Positions 1 to 9,246 of a stretch of DNA of 52,219 nt are shown in pieces. Position 1 is the stretch's first letter, and each line of letters begins with the position of its first letter. This DNA is from Ahniella sp. Lineage in GTDB: Bacteria > Pseudomonadota > Gammaproteobacteria > Xanthomonadales > Ahniellaceae. A model generated the notes under the pieces. That model saw nothing but the letters and a program-made list of their open reading frames with translations, was not told where the DNA came from and ran no database searches. Both the position numbers and the translations under genes were made by a program. The stretch is taken from NCBI GenBank assembly GCA_016712105.1, contig JADJRU010000010.1, forward strand, positions 1 to 52,219, written 5' to 3'.

Positions 1-241
1 AATGGGATGTCCAGCTGTTCCGAGATGCGGCGGCCCCAGGCCGGATCGGCACTCCGACCTTCCAGGCTGGCACTGATGTCCTTAAAACTACGAGTTCATC
101 CGAACGCATCATTGCAGTAGCGGACGGCGACTTCCTCGATGCCACCACATGACCACGTGATCCCGGAACCGCACGCGCTGACGCCCAGCTGCCCATCCCG
201 CTGCGTCCAGACGAGGAATACGTTTGCCGCCGACTCAACAT
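1..241 (-). CDS. hisF: Imidazole glycerol phosphate synthase cyclase subunit HisF (5' part only)
   Basis: HisF closes the imidazole ring using ammonia delivered by HisH, giving IGP and AICAR. Only about the first 80 residues are present because the gene runs off the left edge. Across shifted frames one can read a start MLSRR, then pieces matching the HisF N-terminus: a DGQ-V-KG region, FRDHVV, the segment VRYCNDGADELV and a segment like EGRSADPAW followed by RISEQLDIPF. At least three frameshifts are needed. The start ATG overlaps the hisA stop (ATGTTGA), as expected for a translationally coupled last part of the his operon. The identification is secure from the pieces and from the operon order; the exact reading frame is not. 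Confidence 0.75.
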   Translation of the reverse strand, partial: MLSRRQTYSSSGRSGMGSWASARAVPGSRGHVVASRKSPSATAMMRSDELVVLRTSVPAWKVGVPIRPGAAASRNSWTSH

Positions 242-986
242 TCGATCGCGTCCTTCAGGCGTGAACTTGCACCGCTTCCCGGCAGGCTCACCCGATCACG
301 CAGGCCACTGCTGCCGGAATCCTTCGGCGCTCGGCGGACGTCATCAGGGGCTGCCGATGCCCCAGACGCATTCATGCGAGCGCGACTCGACCTGCTGAGC
401 GTCCGATGGCAACAACGCCCCCCTCCGGATGGTCAACATGCCGTCACGATCGATGTCGATACAAAGAAAGTCATAGCGGAACCCTGCACCCAGCAGATCA
501 GCGAACCGCTCGCTGAGGCGAAAGCCGGAGTCTTCGGTCACCGCCCAGACGCGGCAAACGCGGAACACCGTCTTCGTCACGTTTGGCGTCCAGCGCGATG
601 ACAAATCCGATCGAAACCGTAACGGCATTCACCGCACCGACTGACCCGCTCCGGATCCTTGACCGCCACACTGCCGATCACGACCCGACTGGCGCAATTG
701 CGCAGCAGCAATTCGATGTCGCTTTCATTGCGCACGCCACCACCCACCTGAACCCCGCCATGGAACCGGTAGATCAGATCGCGAATCAATTCGCGCTGGG
801 CCGAAGCCCCGTCCTTGGCCGCATCCAGGTCGACCAGATGCAAGTGTTTCACCGTCTAGCGAGAGATTGTCCACCCAGGCCCGCGGTTCGTCGGCGCGAC
901 GTCGTCTGCTGGGCATAGTCGCCTTGTTTGAGGCGAACGACGCGAAACGAAGATTTACGGAGGTCGATTGCTGGAATCCGGATCAT
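235..986 (-). CDS. hisA: Phosphoribosylformimino-AICAR phosphate isomerase HisA, frameshifted
   Basis: HisA catalyses the Amadori isomerisation of ProFAR to PRFAR, a TIM-barrel enzyme step of histidine synthesis. The start reads MIRIPAIDLR (ATG at 984-986), followed by VVRLKQGDYAQQT. After a frameshift comes HLHLVDLDAAKDG, then VQVGGGVRNESDIELLL and RVVIGSVAVKDPE. The C-terminal half includes RYDFLCIDIDRDGML and an A-SGGVSS-like segment. The two TIM-barrel phosphate-binding regions are recognisable. Several single-base indels break the frame. The start overlaps the hisH stop by ATGA and the inferred stop overlaps the hisF start, typical of a tightly coupled operon. The implied length of about 250 residues fits the family. 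Confidence 0.85.
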
Positions 987-1574
987 GGACCCTGTTCGGA
1001 TAAAGTTGCAGAACAAACGTGCCCCCCCACGTCGGCGGATCGTTCGGTTTGGTGCAATTGCCCCGAAACTCGGCCGTTGCCACGACCGCGACGGCTGGCC
1101 GTAGTCGCACTCGGCGAGCGTATTCCCGGACCAACATCGGCACGATGGCAGCTGCGGACAAAGTCGGCGAAAGCGTCGTTCGTGATCCCTTCGATCAACA
1201 CGATGGCCGGATACCGACAATTGGTTCCAGCCCCCTTCTTGCGGAACGCGCAGCTGGTCGGCCACGGCGAACCGGCGAATCGGACCGGGCAACAGACCGA
1301 GACACGGCGTGTCGCCCTCTTCGAATGTTCAAACAAGAGTTGGCGCACGCCCACACGCCCAGCAGTGGCTGGGAAAGCGTCAGGATCAATTCGAGCAAGC
1401 CGTTGCCGCGCGGGTGTCCATGGCGGCCCGCGCCGCGCCACGCCAGCGGCACGACATGGGTGGCGCGCCGGATCCGTTCAGGATCCGGCGGTCATCGTCG
1501 CGTCGACCCCGAGACGACTGAAGACCGCCCGGACCGACGTGATCTTGGCGCCACTTTCCAGCAAGACGACGCAT
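983..1574 (-). CDS. hisH: Imidazole glycerol phosphate synthase glutaminase subunit HisH, frameshifted
   Basis: HisH hydrolyses glutamine and channels ammonia to HisF. The reconstructed protein starts at an ATG at 1572-1574 and reads roughly MRR-LLESGAKITSVRAV, then FSRLGVDATMTA. A glutaminase nucleophile region follows (GV-C/A-QQLLFEHS), then the class I amidotransferase stretch EEGDTPCLGLLPG. After that come GGWNQLSV, a weak FVHSY-like segment, a VQFHPE-like segment and a final ARLFCNFI. These pieces sit in different frames, so at least four indels are needed. Total length is about 197 residues, the normal size. The presumed TGA stop overlaps the hisA ATG. The catalytic Cys itself is blurred by a frameshift and cannot be confirmed. 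Confidence 0.75.
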
Positions 1575-1579
1575 CGATC

Positions 1580-2675
1580 TCAGCTTCTGAACTGCCCTTC
1601 GTACTCCCGGCAGCTCGTTGCCTTCGCGCCGGATGGCGTCCTTTATAACAGCGCACTACGCGCCAGCCTCGAAACTACGCTTCAACTGCGGTGATACAGT
1701 TGTTCTCCCGCGCACCTTGAGGTGCAGGTTGGCACCGAGGGTCTCGCACGGAGGACCGGAAAAATGCGGGACCAATTCCGTCGGCAAGTCACCGACGTTC
1801 CGCTCCAGCCCCAACTGGCCGTCAAACACAAATGAGCCGCCGACAAGGCAGGTCTCAGCGCGGCGTCGACCAAGGATTCGTCCATCAGCAGCAGCTGGAG
1901 CTGCATATCGGCTCGGATGCCACGTTTGGCGCCAGCGCCTGACGCAAGACTGCCCAGCGCCAACGCGGAATCCTCGATGGTGTGGTGTTCATCGACACGC
2001 TGGGTAACATCGCCGGCGCAGGTCAGCGCAACGCAAAACCACCGTGTTTCCACGATCTGCTCCAGCATGTGGTCAAAGAATCCGGGCCCAGTGGCGATCT
2101 CGGGTTTCGCCGCTCGATCAGATCCACGCTGACACGAATCCGCGTTTCGGCGGTCACCGGCCTCGACGTCGGCCCGCCTCGGACCGGCCGTGAGCGCGTC
2201 GACGATTTCGGGCCGGTCGCCTCGCGGCCCTCGCCAAGACGGAACCCGCGCACGCCAGATTCGCCGCAAGTTCCGAGATCAGTGTTGCGATCGCCGATCA
2301 CCGCACTCCGGGCGATCAGGGTGTCCCGCCCCACAGATAGTCAGCAGCGTGCCAATCCCCGGCTTGCGGGTGGGCACGTTCTGGTGTTCAAAATGCGGGT
2401 CGTGCTGAATCGCCGAAAAACCGGATGCCCTGGGACTCCGAGAATCTCGAGGAGGAGCCTTTGCAGGGCGCCTCGAATCCGCTTGCGGAGACGGAGTCAG
2501 TGCCAAAGTCCAGTCCTGATTGATGACCATGACAAATTCATACCCGCATCACGCAAGGCGATCAGGGCCGGAATGACTCCAGAACCAGTTTGAACTTCGT
2601 CAACGAGTCAATCCGGAAGTCCGCCGGCTCCTCGATCAGGTTCCGTCGCGGTCGAAAAGCGATCTTGCGTGGCAT
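1580..2675 (-). CDS. hisB: Bifunctional histidinol-phosphatase / imidazoleglycerol-phosphate dehydratase HisB, frameshifted
   Basis: This fused enzyme carries out two steps: HAD-type histidinol-phosphate phosphatase (N-terminal) and IGP dehydratase (C-terminal). The start MPRKIAF at 2673-2675 is followed by LIEEPADFRIDSLTKF and MVINQD, typical of the HAD domain. A zinc-loop-like region and a KPGIGTLL segment follow, then an IGDRNTDLG motif. The dehydratase part shows GPGFFDHMLEQI, DEHHTIEDSALALG and KRGI, and a displaced VRGENNC segment near 1700. The metal-binding DEHHTIED box is intact. The implied length is about 365 residues, as in other gammaproteobacterial HisNB fusions. The start overlaps the hisC stop (TGATG). 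Multiple indels break the frame. Confidence 0.88.
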
Positions 2676-3764
2676 CAGGCGGCCTCTGCCAAGGTGCGTG
2701 ACCAGCGACTGGAGCGCTGCGATCAATTCATCATGTTCGACCGGGGTACCGATGCTGATCCGCAAAGCGTCGGGCAAGACCCGGATATGTTCTGCAACTG
2801 GCGAAGGACGATGCCGCGCGCCAGATATTAAACCGGTTCGGATCAGTAGACCGAACGGCCGGAAGTTGGCTTCCGACGGCAACACCTCACGGACAGGCGG
2901 ACTCGAAGTTCAGTGCCGCGCAAGACGCGAACGTTCCTGAAACGCCACCGCGACAGGCTTATTACCTTGGCGGCCAGCGCTCCAGGGCCAATACTTCGAG
3001 CGCAAGCGCCACGGTACTGGCCGGCAAAGGATGAGGCGCCCATGATCTTGCGCAGCAGACCAATAACGACTGGCGCGGCGAGGCCGGCGCCGATACGTTC
3101 CCCGGCCAAACCAGGGCTCTTGCTCAGGTACGCCGAACCACCACGTGTTCGTACCTGGACAGCAGAGCTGATCGCCGGGGCGTTGCCGGAAGACCCGCCA
3201 TACGCCTCATCGACGGCGACCAGACAACGCCCGCGCTCACCTCGCACCAACCGTTCGATCGACTCGACGGGCACACGTTGCCAGTAGGGTTGTTAGGCGT
3301 ACAGACATACACAAGACAGACCAGTGACGCCACTTGATCCAGAATCGCGTGGTGACCGCTTCGACCAGCGGATAGGCGAATCCGTTCGCCACCGCCAACG
3401 GGATCTCGACCGCCTCGGCGTTCTGGATGCGAGCGCAGGCGGCATACATGCCGAAGGTCGACAGGAAATCACCAGCATCGTGCCCGGCCCGACAAAAACG
3501 CGGGTCAGCAGATCGATGGCCTGTCACTGCCGCGACCGACCAGGCATTGATCGGCATCCGCGCCCTAGAGCGCGGCCAACGACTGCCGCAAAGACTCCGC
3601 TGGAGGGTCGGGATAACGGTGGCAACCAGCACCGACCACGGGAGATTCGGGGGCCTCATTGGCGGGTTTAAGGAAGATACAGGCCTGGCTGGCCTCAGTC
3701 GCGCGGAGGAATATCCCGACAGCGCCGGCAATTCCGGACGAACGAGATCAAGCACACTCGCGAC
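2675..3764 (-). CDS. hisC: Histidinol-phosphate aminotransferase HisC, frameshifted
   Basis: HisC is a PLP-dependent class I/II aminotransferase that converts imidazole-acetol phosphate and glutamate to histidinol phosphate. The N-terminus reads LDLVRPELPALSGYSSAR. Further on one sees FGMYAACARIQNAEAVEIPL. The centre gives VDEAYG and then the PLP-lysine region YLSKSPGLAGERIGAGLA, where the Lys of SKS/SKA is present. The C-terminal part includes VLPSEANF and AEHIRVLPDALRISIGTP, the substrate phosphate-binding end. A frame that ends TLAEAA gives a TGA overlapping the hisB start. The implied size of about 360 residues is normal. Many indels are present, and the start codon (probably GTG near 3764) is not certain. 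Confidence 0.82.
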
Positions 3765-5073
3765 ACCGCCTCAGCCGGATGGTGACCGACCGTGCGTGTG
3801 CGTCGAGGCCTTCAGCGTTGCCGGGGGTGACGGCGTCCGGCCCGATCAAACCCAGTCCGTCGCGCGTCAGCTGCTGACCACGAGTGATCGCGGTCTGGAA
3901 ACCTCTGCACCGGATACCCCGCTGTAGGCGCGCGCGCCGCCGGCGGTCGGCAGTACGTGATTGGTCCCGGAACAACAATCGCCGACCGACTCAGGGGCGT
4001 AGTCGCCCAGGAACACCGTACCGGCGTGACGGACCCCGACAAAGACGCGCGCGGATCTCGCACGGACGGAATGAAATGCTCGGGCGCGTAGCGGATTGCT
4101 GATCACCAGCGCGTCCTCGATCGAGTCGACCGAGAATCGTGGTTGTTGGCGGTGCCTTGGCGGCCACATCGGCGCGCGAGTTTCGCGGTTGTCGTGTCAA
4201 TGCCGCGTCCACTGCCGAGACCGGGCTGTTGCGGGACGACAACGGGATCACTTACCGAGTCCGGGGCCGTGTTCGGCCTGCGACACACAGATCGGCCGCC
4301 ACGAGCTCGGGTTGGCACCGGAATCGGCAACGACGAGCACCTCGGAGGGTCCTGCAGGCACCTCGATCGCTGCGCCGGCGAGATCACCCGAAACCTGCAG
4401 TTTTGCTTCGGTGACCCAGGCGTTACCCGGACCAAAAAGTCTTGTCGCATTTGGGCACCGAGCCGTCCGTAGGCCATCGCGGCAATGGCCTGGACACCAC
4501 CGAGCTTGAAGAGCAGATGGATCCCCAGTTCGCGGGCAACGGACGGCACAGCCCGGGTCGACCAAGCCCTCACGTTTCGGGGGCGAACACAAAACCACCC
4601 GTGAGCAGCCGGCAAGCTGCGCTGGGACCGCCGCGTGATGACCGTGGACAGCAAGAGGCGCGGACTCCGGCCGGCACATACAGCCCCACCAAATCGAGGG
4701 CGCGGTGGATCGCTCGCAGACCACGCCTGGCGCGGTTTGCGACGGATAACGGACTTAGGCGCACACGCCTTCACATATGGAACGTCCGGACGCGAGCGAA
4801 CGCTGCGCGAACGGCCGACGCCAATTCAGGCGACACCTGCGTCGCAACGTCGTCGAACTCCACCTCGGACACCTGCAGGTATCAGGCATTCAACGCCATC
4901 AAGACCGCCGCGTGAGCAGCCGGGGTGTAATCACCATCGCGCGCACCTGATCGATCGGGCGTGCCACTTCGACTCGGCGTTCGGGCTGGTCACGCAGGAC
5001 CGGACGCGCAAGAACCGTGTTGCGCTGATCGACATCCAGTTCAAACCATCGATAGATCGGCAAGGTGCTCATG
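3748..5073 (-). CDS. hisD: Histidinol dehydrogenase HisD, frameshifted
   Basis: HisD is the zinc-dependent, NAD-linked enzyme that oxidises histidinol to histidine in two steps. The start MSTLPIYRWFELDVDQR (ATG at 5071-5073) overlaps the hisG stop by ATGA. The C-terminal half carries FGPGNAWVTEAKLQVSG, PAGPSEVLVVAD, SIEDALVISNPL, AGTVFLGDYAPESVGD and SGTNHVLPTAGGARAYSGVS, which are hallmark HisD segments including the His of NHVLPT. The very end reads EGLDAHARSVTIRL. The implied length is about 442 residues. Indels occur about every 50-150 bases, so no single frame covers more than about a third of the protein. Confidence 0.88.
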
Positions 5074-5990
5074 CCAGCATTCGCTCCACCGGCAGCACCA
5101 TCAAGTTGCGTGCCCCGGCTTTCTTGATGGATTCCAGTTCCGCCCAGTCAAGCGTCGATAGCGGACGTTGCTGCCTAGGCAGAGTTCATCCGCTGTCCTG
5201 GCGTCGGACGACAACACGCTGGCGATGGCGTTCTTGGGCAACGCCAGTTGCTTGCGCCAAGCGCCTGTCGCTCCAGTTGCATCAACAACAGTTTGGTGTC
5301 GCGGACCGCCATGAGCTATCCATCAGCGCAACAACAGTTCAAGGACTAGCGCTCGCTCATCGACAAGTCGAGCACGGCACCCGCCAGTACCGCTTCACTG
5401 TTCCAAGATGATCTGGCCGCTACCTTCCAACTGGTTCTCGAAGGGTCGCGCCGGAACTCACCAAATCACAAAAGAGTTCGGCCTTGCCGAGTTTCGGTCT
5501 AATTTCGACGGAACCGGACAACGGGACGATCTCAGCCTCGGACGTCGCTACGACGGAGATAGTCACCCAGCAGCGCCGGGTAACTCGTTGCGATCTTCCG
5601 TCGGCCAACTGTGCGGACCTTCCCAGGTTTCATCTGACCAATCGCGATGGACAAACGGCAGCCACTGAATCCGAGCGCGCGAACTTCCACCAGTTCGCTG
5701 GAACCGGTCGTCGCCTGCCCGCCAGCCGCGCTCGGCCAACACGTTACGACCGACAAAACCGAGGTCACAGGTACCTTCGGCGATCAGGCCCGGGATGTCG
5801 TCATCCCTGACCAACAACAAGTCGACGGCGTGGTTTCGCCGAAACAGAACAACTTGTCGCGGCTTTGCCGAAGCCGAAATCCACATTGGCGCCAGCAGAT
5901 TGCTGGGACGACTCGGCGAGTCGGACCTGATTTTGTACGGCAATCCGCAGCCGGTCACGGTTCTTTCTGTCGATTCCTTGTTCGTCGGGC
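5070..5990 (-). CDS. hisG: ATP phosphoribosyltransferase HisG, long form, frameshifted
   Basis: HisG condenses ATP and PRPP, the first and feedback-controlled step of histidine synthesis. Readable pieces are RDRLRIAVQN near the start, then HAVDLLLVRDDDIPGLIAEG and DLGFVGRNVLAERG. Further on are LSGSVEIRPKLGKAELFCDL and VSSGATLRE, and at the end IKKAGARNLMVLPVERMLA. The presence of that C-terminal segment and the span of about 305 residues indicate the long form with its own regulatory domain, so no HisZ is needed. The stop overlaps the hisD start. The start codon cannot be fixed because indels surround it. Confidence 0.85.
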
Positions 5991-6009
5991 TTCGTTCGCC
6001 CAGTCGTTC

Positions 6010-6294
6010 ATGCGCTTTGCGGTACCCGCCAGCACCAATTGCAGAGTTCGGGCGACACGCCCGATGGTGGTCACGCTGACGGCGGTTTGTTCGTGGATTT
6101 CTCTATAGGGTTCGCCGCATCAGATGCGGTACGACACGCCAGCGATCGATCAGCGCCTCCAGCTCCGCCGGCGTGCACAGATCAACGAACAAGGCTTCCA
6201 GTTCAACCGGCGATTCCAGAGCCAGGATGCGTGGAACAGCTCAGGCCCGCCACACTCCCCTGGACTCATCAACTTGAACGAAGCGTTTCTTCAT
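6010..6294 (-). CDS. TrpR/YerC-family regulator, probable histidine-operon repressor (HisR type), frameshifted
   Basis: The reading starts MKKRFVQVDES (ATG at 6292-6294) and continues in shifted frames through SPVELEALFVDLCTPAELE, ALIDRWRVVPHLMR, an EIHEQTAVS-like turn and IGAGGYRKAHERLG. This matches the Trp-repressor superfamily helix-turn-helix found as the first gene of his operons in Xanthomonadales. It is about 95 residues, the usual size. Family knowledge suggests a DNA-binding repressor whose co-effector would be an amino acid; that it senses histidine is inference from its position ahead of hisG and from the palindrome 50 bases upstream. Two or more indels break the frame, and the C-terminal end is uncertain. 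Confidence 0.7.
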
Positions 6295-6344
6295 GACGGC
6301 GACCTGAGCATCCGATTCGAGATGGTTTCTAGCCAAGATCTTTA

Positions 6345-6366
6345 ATGTACTAATGCGCTATTACAT
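6345..6366 (-). promoter_or_regulatory. Probable TrpR-family operator of the his operon
   Basis: An imperfect palindrome, ATGTACTA-ATGCGC-TATTACAT, has outer arms that match in 7 of 8 positions. Its left arm contains GTACTA, the half-site of the classical Trp operator. It lies 50 bases upstream of the TrpR-like start codon and before the whole his operon, where an autorepressing operator would be expected. The sequence is seen directly; the role is inferred. Confidence 0.5.
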
Positions 6367-6449
6367 GATGCATTTTGCCTGATTCAGCCGCTCGCGCAAG
6401 CCTTGGAAAACAAACAACACCCTTCACAACCGACCGACGGCGTACGATT

Positions 6450-6471
6450 TATACTTTTCAGTAATTCTGAA
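6450..6471 (+). promoter_or_regulatory. Possible promoter -10 box and small operator of the regulator-cydAB operon
   Basis: TATACT at 6450-6455 is followed by a perfect 5-bp inverted repeat TTCAG-TAATT-CTGAA (6457-6471), ending 15 bases before the ATG at 6487. No convincing -35 box was found. A site just downstream of -10 would suit autoregulation by the MarR-type protein that follows. This is weak evidence based on a short repeat. Confidence 0.3.
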
Positions 6472-6486
6472 CGTCGACAACCTCCA

Positions 6487-7044
6487 TGAATCTCACCCTC
6501 TGGTCCAAAGTTTTGTCCTCCACTTCGGCGAAATGGGCTCGCGATGGGGCATCAATCGAACCGTGGGACAGATTTCGCCCTCCTGTTCGTGAGCGCCCGC
6601 CCACTCAATGCCGACGAAATCGCCGAAGCCTTGGCCTTTTCGATCCAACGCGAGCATGAGGCTCAGGAACTTGAATCCTGGCGCCTGGTCCGCCTGCTGC
6701 ACCAACCCGGCGACCGCCGCGAGTATTTCTCGGCCCCCAACGATCTCTGGGCGATTTTCCGGACGCTTGCCGAGGAACGCCGAAAGCGCGAAGTCGACCC
6801 GACCTTGACGATGTTGCGTGATGCCCTTCTCGTCCAACCGGACAACGAACCCGACCACGCGCAGAAACGGATGGCTTCGATGCGAAACTCATCGAACTCA
6901 GCACCAGTTGGTTTGCCGATCGTCCAGAAAACTGGATGAACGGACGCTAGCCAACTGATGAAGCTTGGATCCGCCGCAGAAGCTGCTGCTGATGAAGGAC
7001 TCACGAAACCCGCCGCAACACGCAACAAGAAGGCCAGGCCATGA
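6487..7044 (+). CDS. GbsR/MarR-family transcriptional regulator, frameshifted
   Basis: The N-terminus (MNLT from ATG 6487, then FVLHFGEMGSRWGINRTVGQ in shifted frames) is the typical opening of GbsR-type MarR regulators. It continues FALLFVSARPLNADEIAEAL, then the winged-helix recognition region and ELESWRLVRLLHQPGDRREY. The C-terminal part EERRKREVDPTLTMLRDAL forms a predicted helical dimerisation arm. The tail is rich in Ala and Lys. The length is about 185 residues. The stop overlaps the cydA ATG (ATGA), so the regulator is translationally coupled to the oxidase genes and probably controls them; the signal it senses is unknown. At least two indels are present. Confidence 0.75.
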
Positions 7045-8148
7045 CCAACTCGACCCGCTGTTGCTGCGCCGCATCCAGTTCGCAGCCAACATCAGCTTCA
7101 CATTCTGGTTCCGGATGATCACGATCAGCCTCGGCTGGTTTCTGGTGTTCTTCAAATGGCGGTTTGCGCGGACCGGAAACTCCTTCTGGATGGATGCCTA
7201 TTTCCTGTGGGTGAAAGTGTTCGCGCTGAGTTTTGCGCTGGGCGTCAGCCAGCGCATCACGATGAGCTTCAGTTCGGCACCAATTGGCCTGGCTTCATGA
7301 ATACGGTCGGCAACATTGCCGGGCCCCTGCTGGCCTACGAAGTCCTCACGGCATTTTCCTTGAAGCGAGTTTCCTGGGCATCATGCTCTGGCCTGAAGCG
7401 GGTGGGTCATCGCTGGCACACCGTGGCGACACTGCTGGTGGCCATCGGTACATCGCTGTCGGCATTCTGGATTCTGGCGCTGAACTCGTGGATGCAGACG
7501 CCAGCCGGCTTCGAGATGCGCCAGAGTGTCGACGGGCATTGGGCCGCACATGTGGTCGACTGGTCAGCCGTCATCTTCAACCCGAGCTTTCCGTATCGAT
7601 TGAGGCGCATGCTCGGCGCCAGCGCCTGACTGCCACGTTCATGGTTCTCGGCGTCACCGCATATCGTTGGTTCAAGGCCAACGCAGCGCGGACATCCGCC
7701 CACCCTGCGCATCGCCCTGCTGCTCGGCGCAACCTTGGTCCCGACCCTGATTCTGCTGGGTGACCTCCATGGCCTGAACACCTGGAACATCAACCCGCGA
7801 AACTCGCAGCCATGGAAGGCATCTGGCAGACCCAGCGCGGCGCACCAGCCGTCCTGCTCGGTTGGCCGGACGAGAACAGCGACGCAACATCGGCGAAGTG
7901 GCCATTCCGGAAGCTCGCCAGGTTTTACCTCACCACGACTGGAACGGAGAAATCCGCGGACTTGATGACTTTCCAGGCCTCCATCCCCAGTCGCGCCGCT
8001 CGGAACGTTCTCCGGCTGGGTCGGCACGCTGTCAGGCTGGTACGTCACCGAGATCGGGCGCCAACCATGGCTGGTCACCGGTGTACTCCTGACCAGGGAC
8101 GCTGCGGCCGATCTGCCGGCACCAATGGTGCTGTCAACCTTGCTGATG
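7041..8148 (+). CDS. cydA: Cytochrome bd-type ubiquinol oxidase subunit I (CydA), frameshifted and internally shortened
   Basis: CydA is the haem-carrying subunit of the membrane quinol:oxygen oxidase. After MTNST the protein reads LLLRRIQFAANISF, ISLGWFLVFFKWRFARTGN, FGTNWPGFMNTVGNIAGPLL, AYEVLTAF, LNSWMQTPAGFEM, WSAVIFNPSFPYRL and finally GWYVTEIGRQPWLVTGVLL. The PGFM-VG and GWYVTE-GRQPW segments are family hallmarks. The span codes for about 369 residues, clearly shorter than the usual 440 or more. The segment that should carry the FR-MVG helix between the Q-loop end and GWYVTE is missing, and so is the extreme C-terminus. Several single-base indels are also present. Confidence 0.85.
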
Positions 8149-9020
8149 TAGGCTGCTCGGCTTCGGGGATGCCGATGAGAAGGATTTGATGGTCAGGGCG
8201 ATCGGCCCGTTCTGGGACGCCAACGAAACCTGGCTGGTGCTGGGCGTCGGCATTCTGCTGACGGCGTTTCCGTTTGCCCACGGCATCATCCTCGGTGCCT
8301 TGTATTTGCCGGTGGCGGTGATGCTGCTGGGACTGACCTTGCGCGGGGTGTCGTTCGACTTCCGCAGCAAGGCCCCGACGAACCGACAGCCATTCTGGAA
8401 TCGCATGTTCGTGCTCGGCTCCCTGATCGCGGCGCTGGCACAGGGCTGGATGCTGGGGCGTTACGTCCTCGGGTTCGAAGACAGCGGCACGGCACGGTTA
8501 TTCGCGGCGCTGATCGCAATCTGTCTGGCCGCAGGTTATGTATTGCTGGGCGCCACCTGGTTGATCATCAAGACCGAAGGGACACTTCAGACACGGGCGG
8601 TGTCCTGGTCACTAAAGCGATCGCCTGGGTCGCCCTCGGGATTCTGCTGATCTAAAATGGTTCAGTTTGCCGAACATGGTGCTGCTCGCGCCCTTGCCGC
8701 TGACCACACTGCTGCTGTTCTTCATTGCCTGGCGCAGCTTGCGGCGCCTGCCCGAGCGCTTGTCGCAAAACGACCACTACGGAGACTGGGTGCCATTTGC
8801 CAGCGTCGTCGGCATCTTCATGCTGGCGTTCTACGGTCTCGCCTACAGCCTGTTTCCGTATCTGGTCATCGACCGGATGGACCTCTGGCAGGCATCCAGT
8901 GCACCCGAGGCACAGCGAGTGATCCTCTATGGCGCCTTGGTCGTGATGCCGGTGATCATCGCGTACACGGTTCTCTCTTACCGCGTGTTTCGCGGCAAGA
9001 CCGGCGTGCTGCAGTATTGA
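8149..9020 (+). CDS. cydB: Cytochrome bd-type ubiquinol oxidase subunit II (CydB), N-terminus missing
   Basis: The sequence enters CydB at LLGFGDADEKDLMVRAIGPF, immediately after the CydA segment VLSTLLMY, so about 45 N-terminal residues that normally precede this point are absent. It continues WDANETWLVLGVGILLTAFP, FAHGIILGALYLPVAVMLLG, LRGVSFDFRSKA, then after a frameshift near 8620 the C-terminal half with SQNDHYGDWVPFASVVGIFM, LFPYLVIDRMDLWQA and a final transmembrane helix ending GKTGVLQY. WDANETWLV and the multiple hydrophobic helices are diagnostic. The C-terminal third (8667-9020) is an intact frame. No CydX-like gene is visible after it. Confidence 0.85.
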
Positions 9021-9023
9021 GAA

Positions 9024-9126
9024 TGCAGGCTGGTGCCGAGCGAAGCGGAATGTAGGCTGGTGCTGAGCGAAGCGTGTGTAGGCTGGTGCTGAGCGAAGCG
9101 AGTGTAGGCTGGTGCTGAGCGAAGCG
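9024..9126 (+). repeat. Tandem array of four copies of a 24-bp unit
   Basis: The unit TGTAGGCTGGTGCTGAGCGA plus AGCG occurs at 9024-9047 (two differences), 9051-9074, 9077-9100 and 9103-9126, separated by 2-3 bases. It directly follows the cydB stop. The unit contains no start or reading frame of note and resembles intergenic REP-like elements. Confidence 0.85.
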
Positions 9127-9246
9127 AAGCCCAGCTATTTACCTCGAATGATCGCAAGAGCGCCGTAGGCCGGACACGCCCACACCGAGTTTCCTCTTGG
9201 CTTGTCGCAAGGAGCTGGGCTTCGCTTCGCTCAGCGCCAGCCTACA
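9103..9246. repeat. 34-bp inverted repeat flanking a 76-bp spacer (REP-like)
   Basis: The last unit of the tandem array, extended to 9136 (ending GCGAAGCCCAGCT), recurs in inverted orientation at 9213-9246 with a single mismatch. The right arm includes the stop codon of the NUDIX gene (9242-9244). The pair could fold as a long hairpin at the convergent 3' ends of cydB and the NUDIX gene. Confidence 0.8.

Noticed and set aside
9024..9126. Possible CRISPR array
   Set aside because: Units are separated by only 2-3 bases, with no spacers and no cas genes nearby; it is a tandem REP-like repeat.
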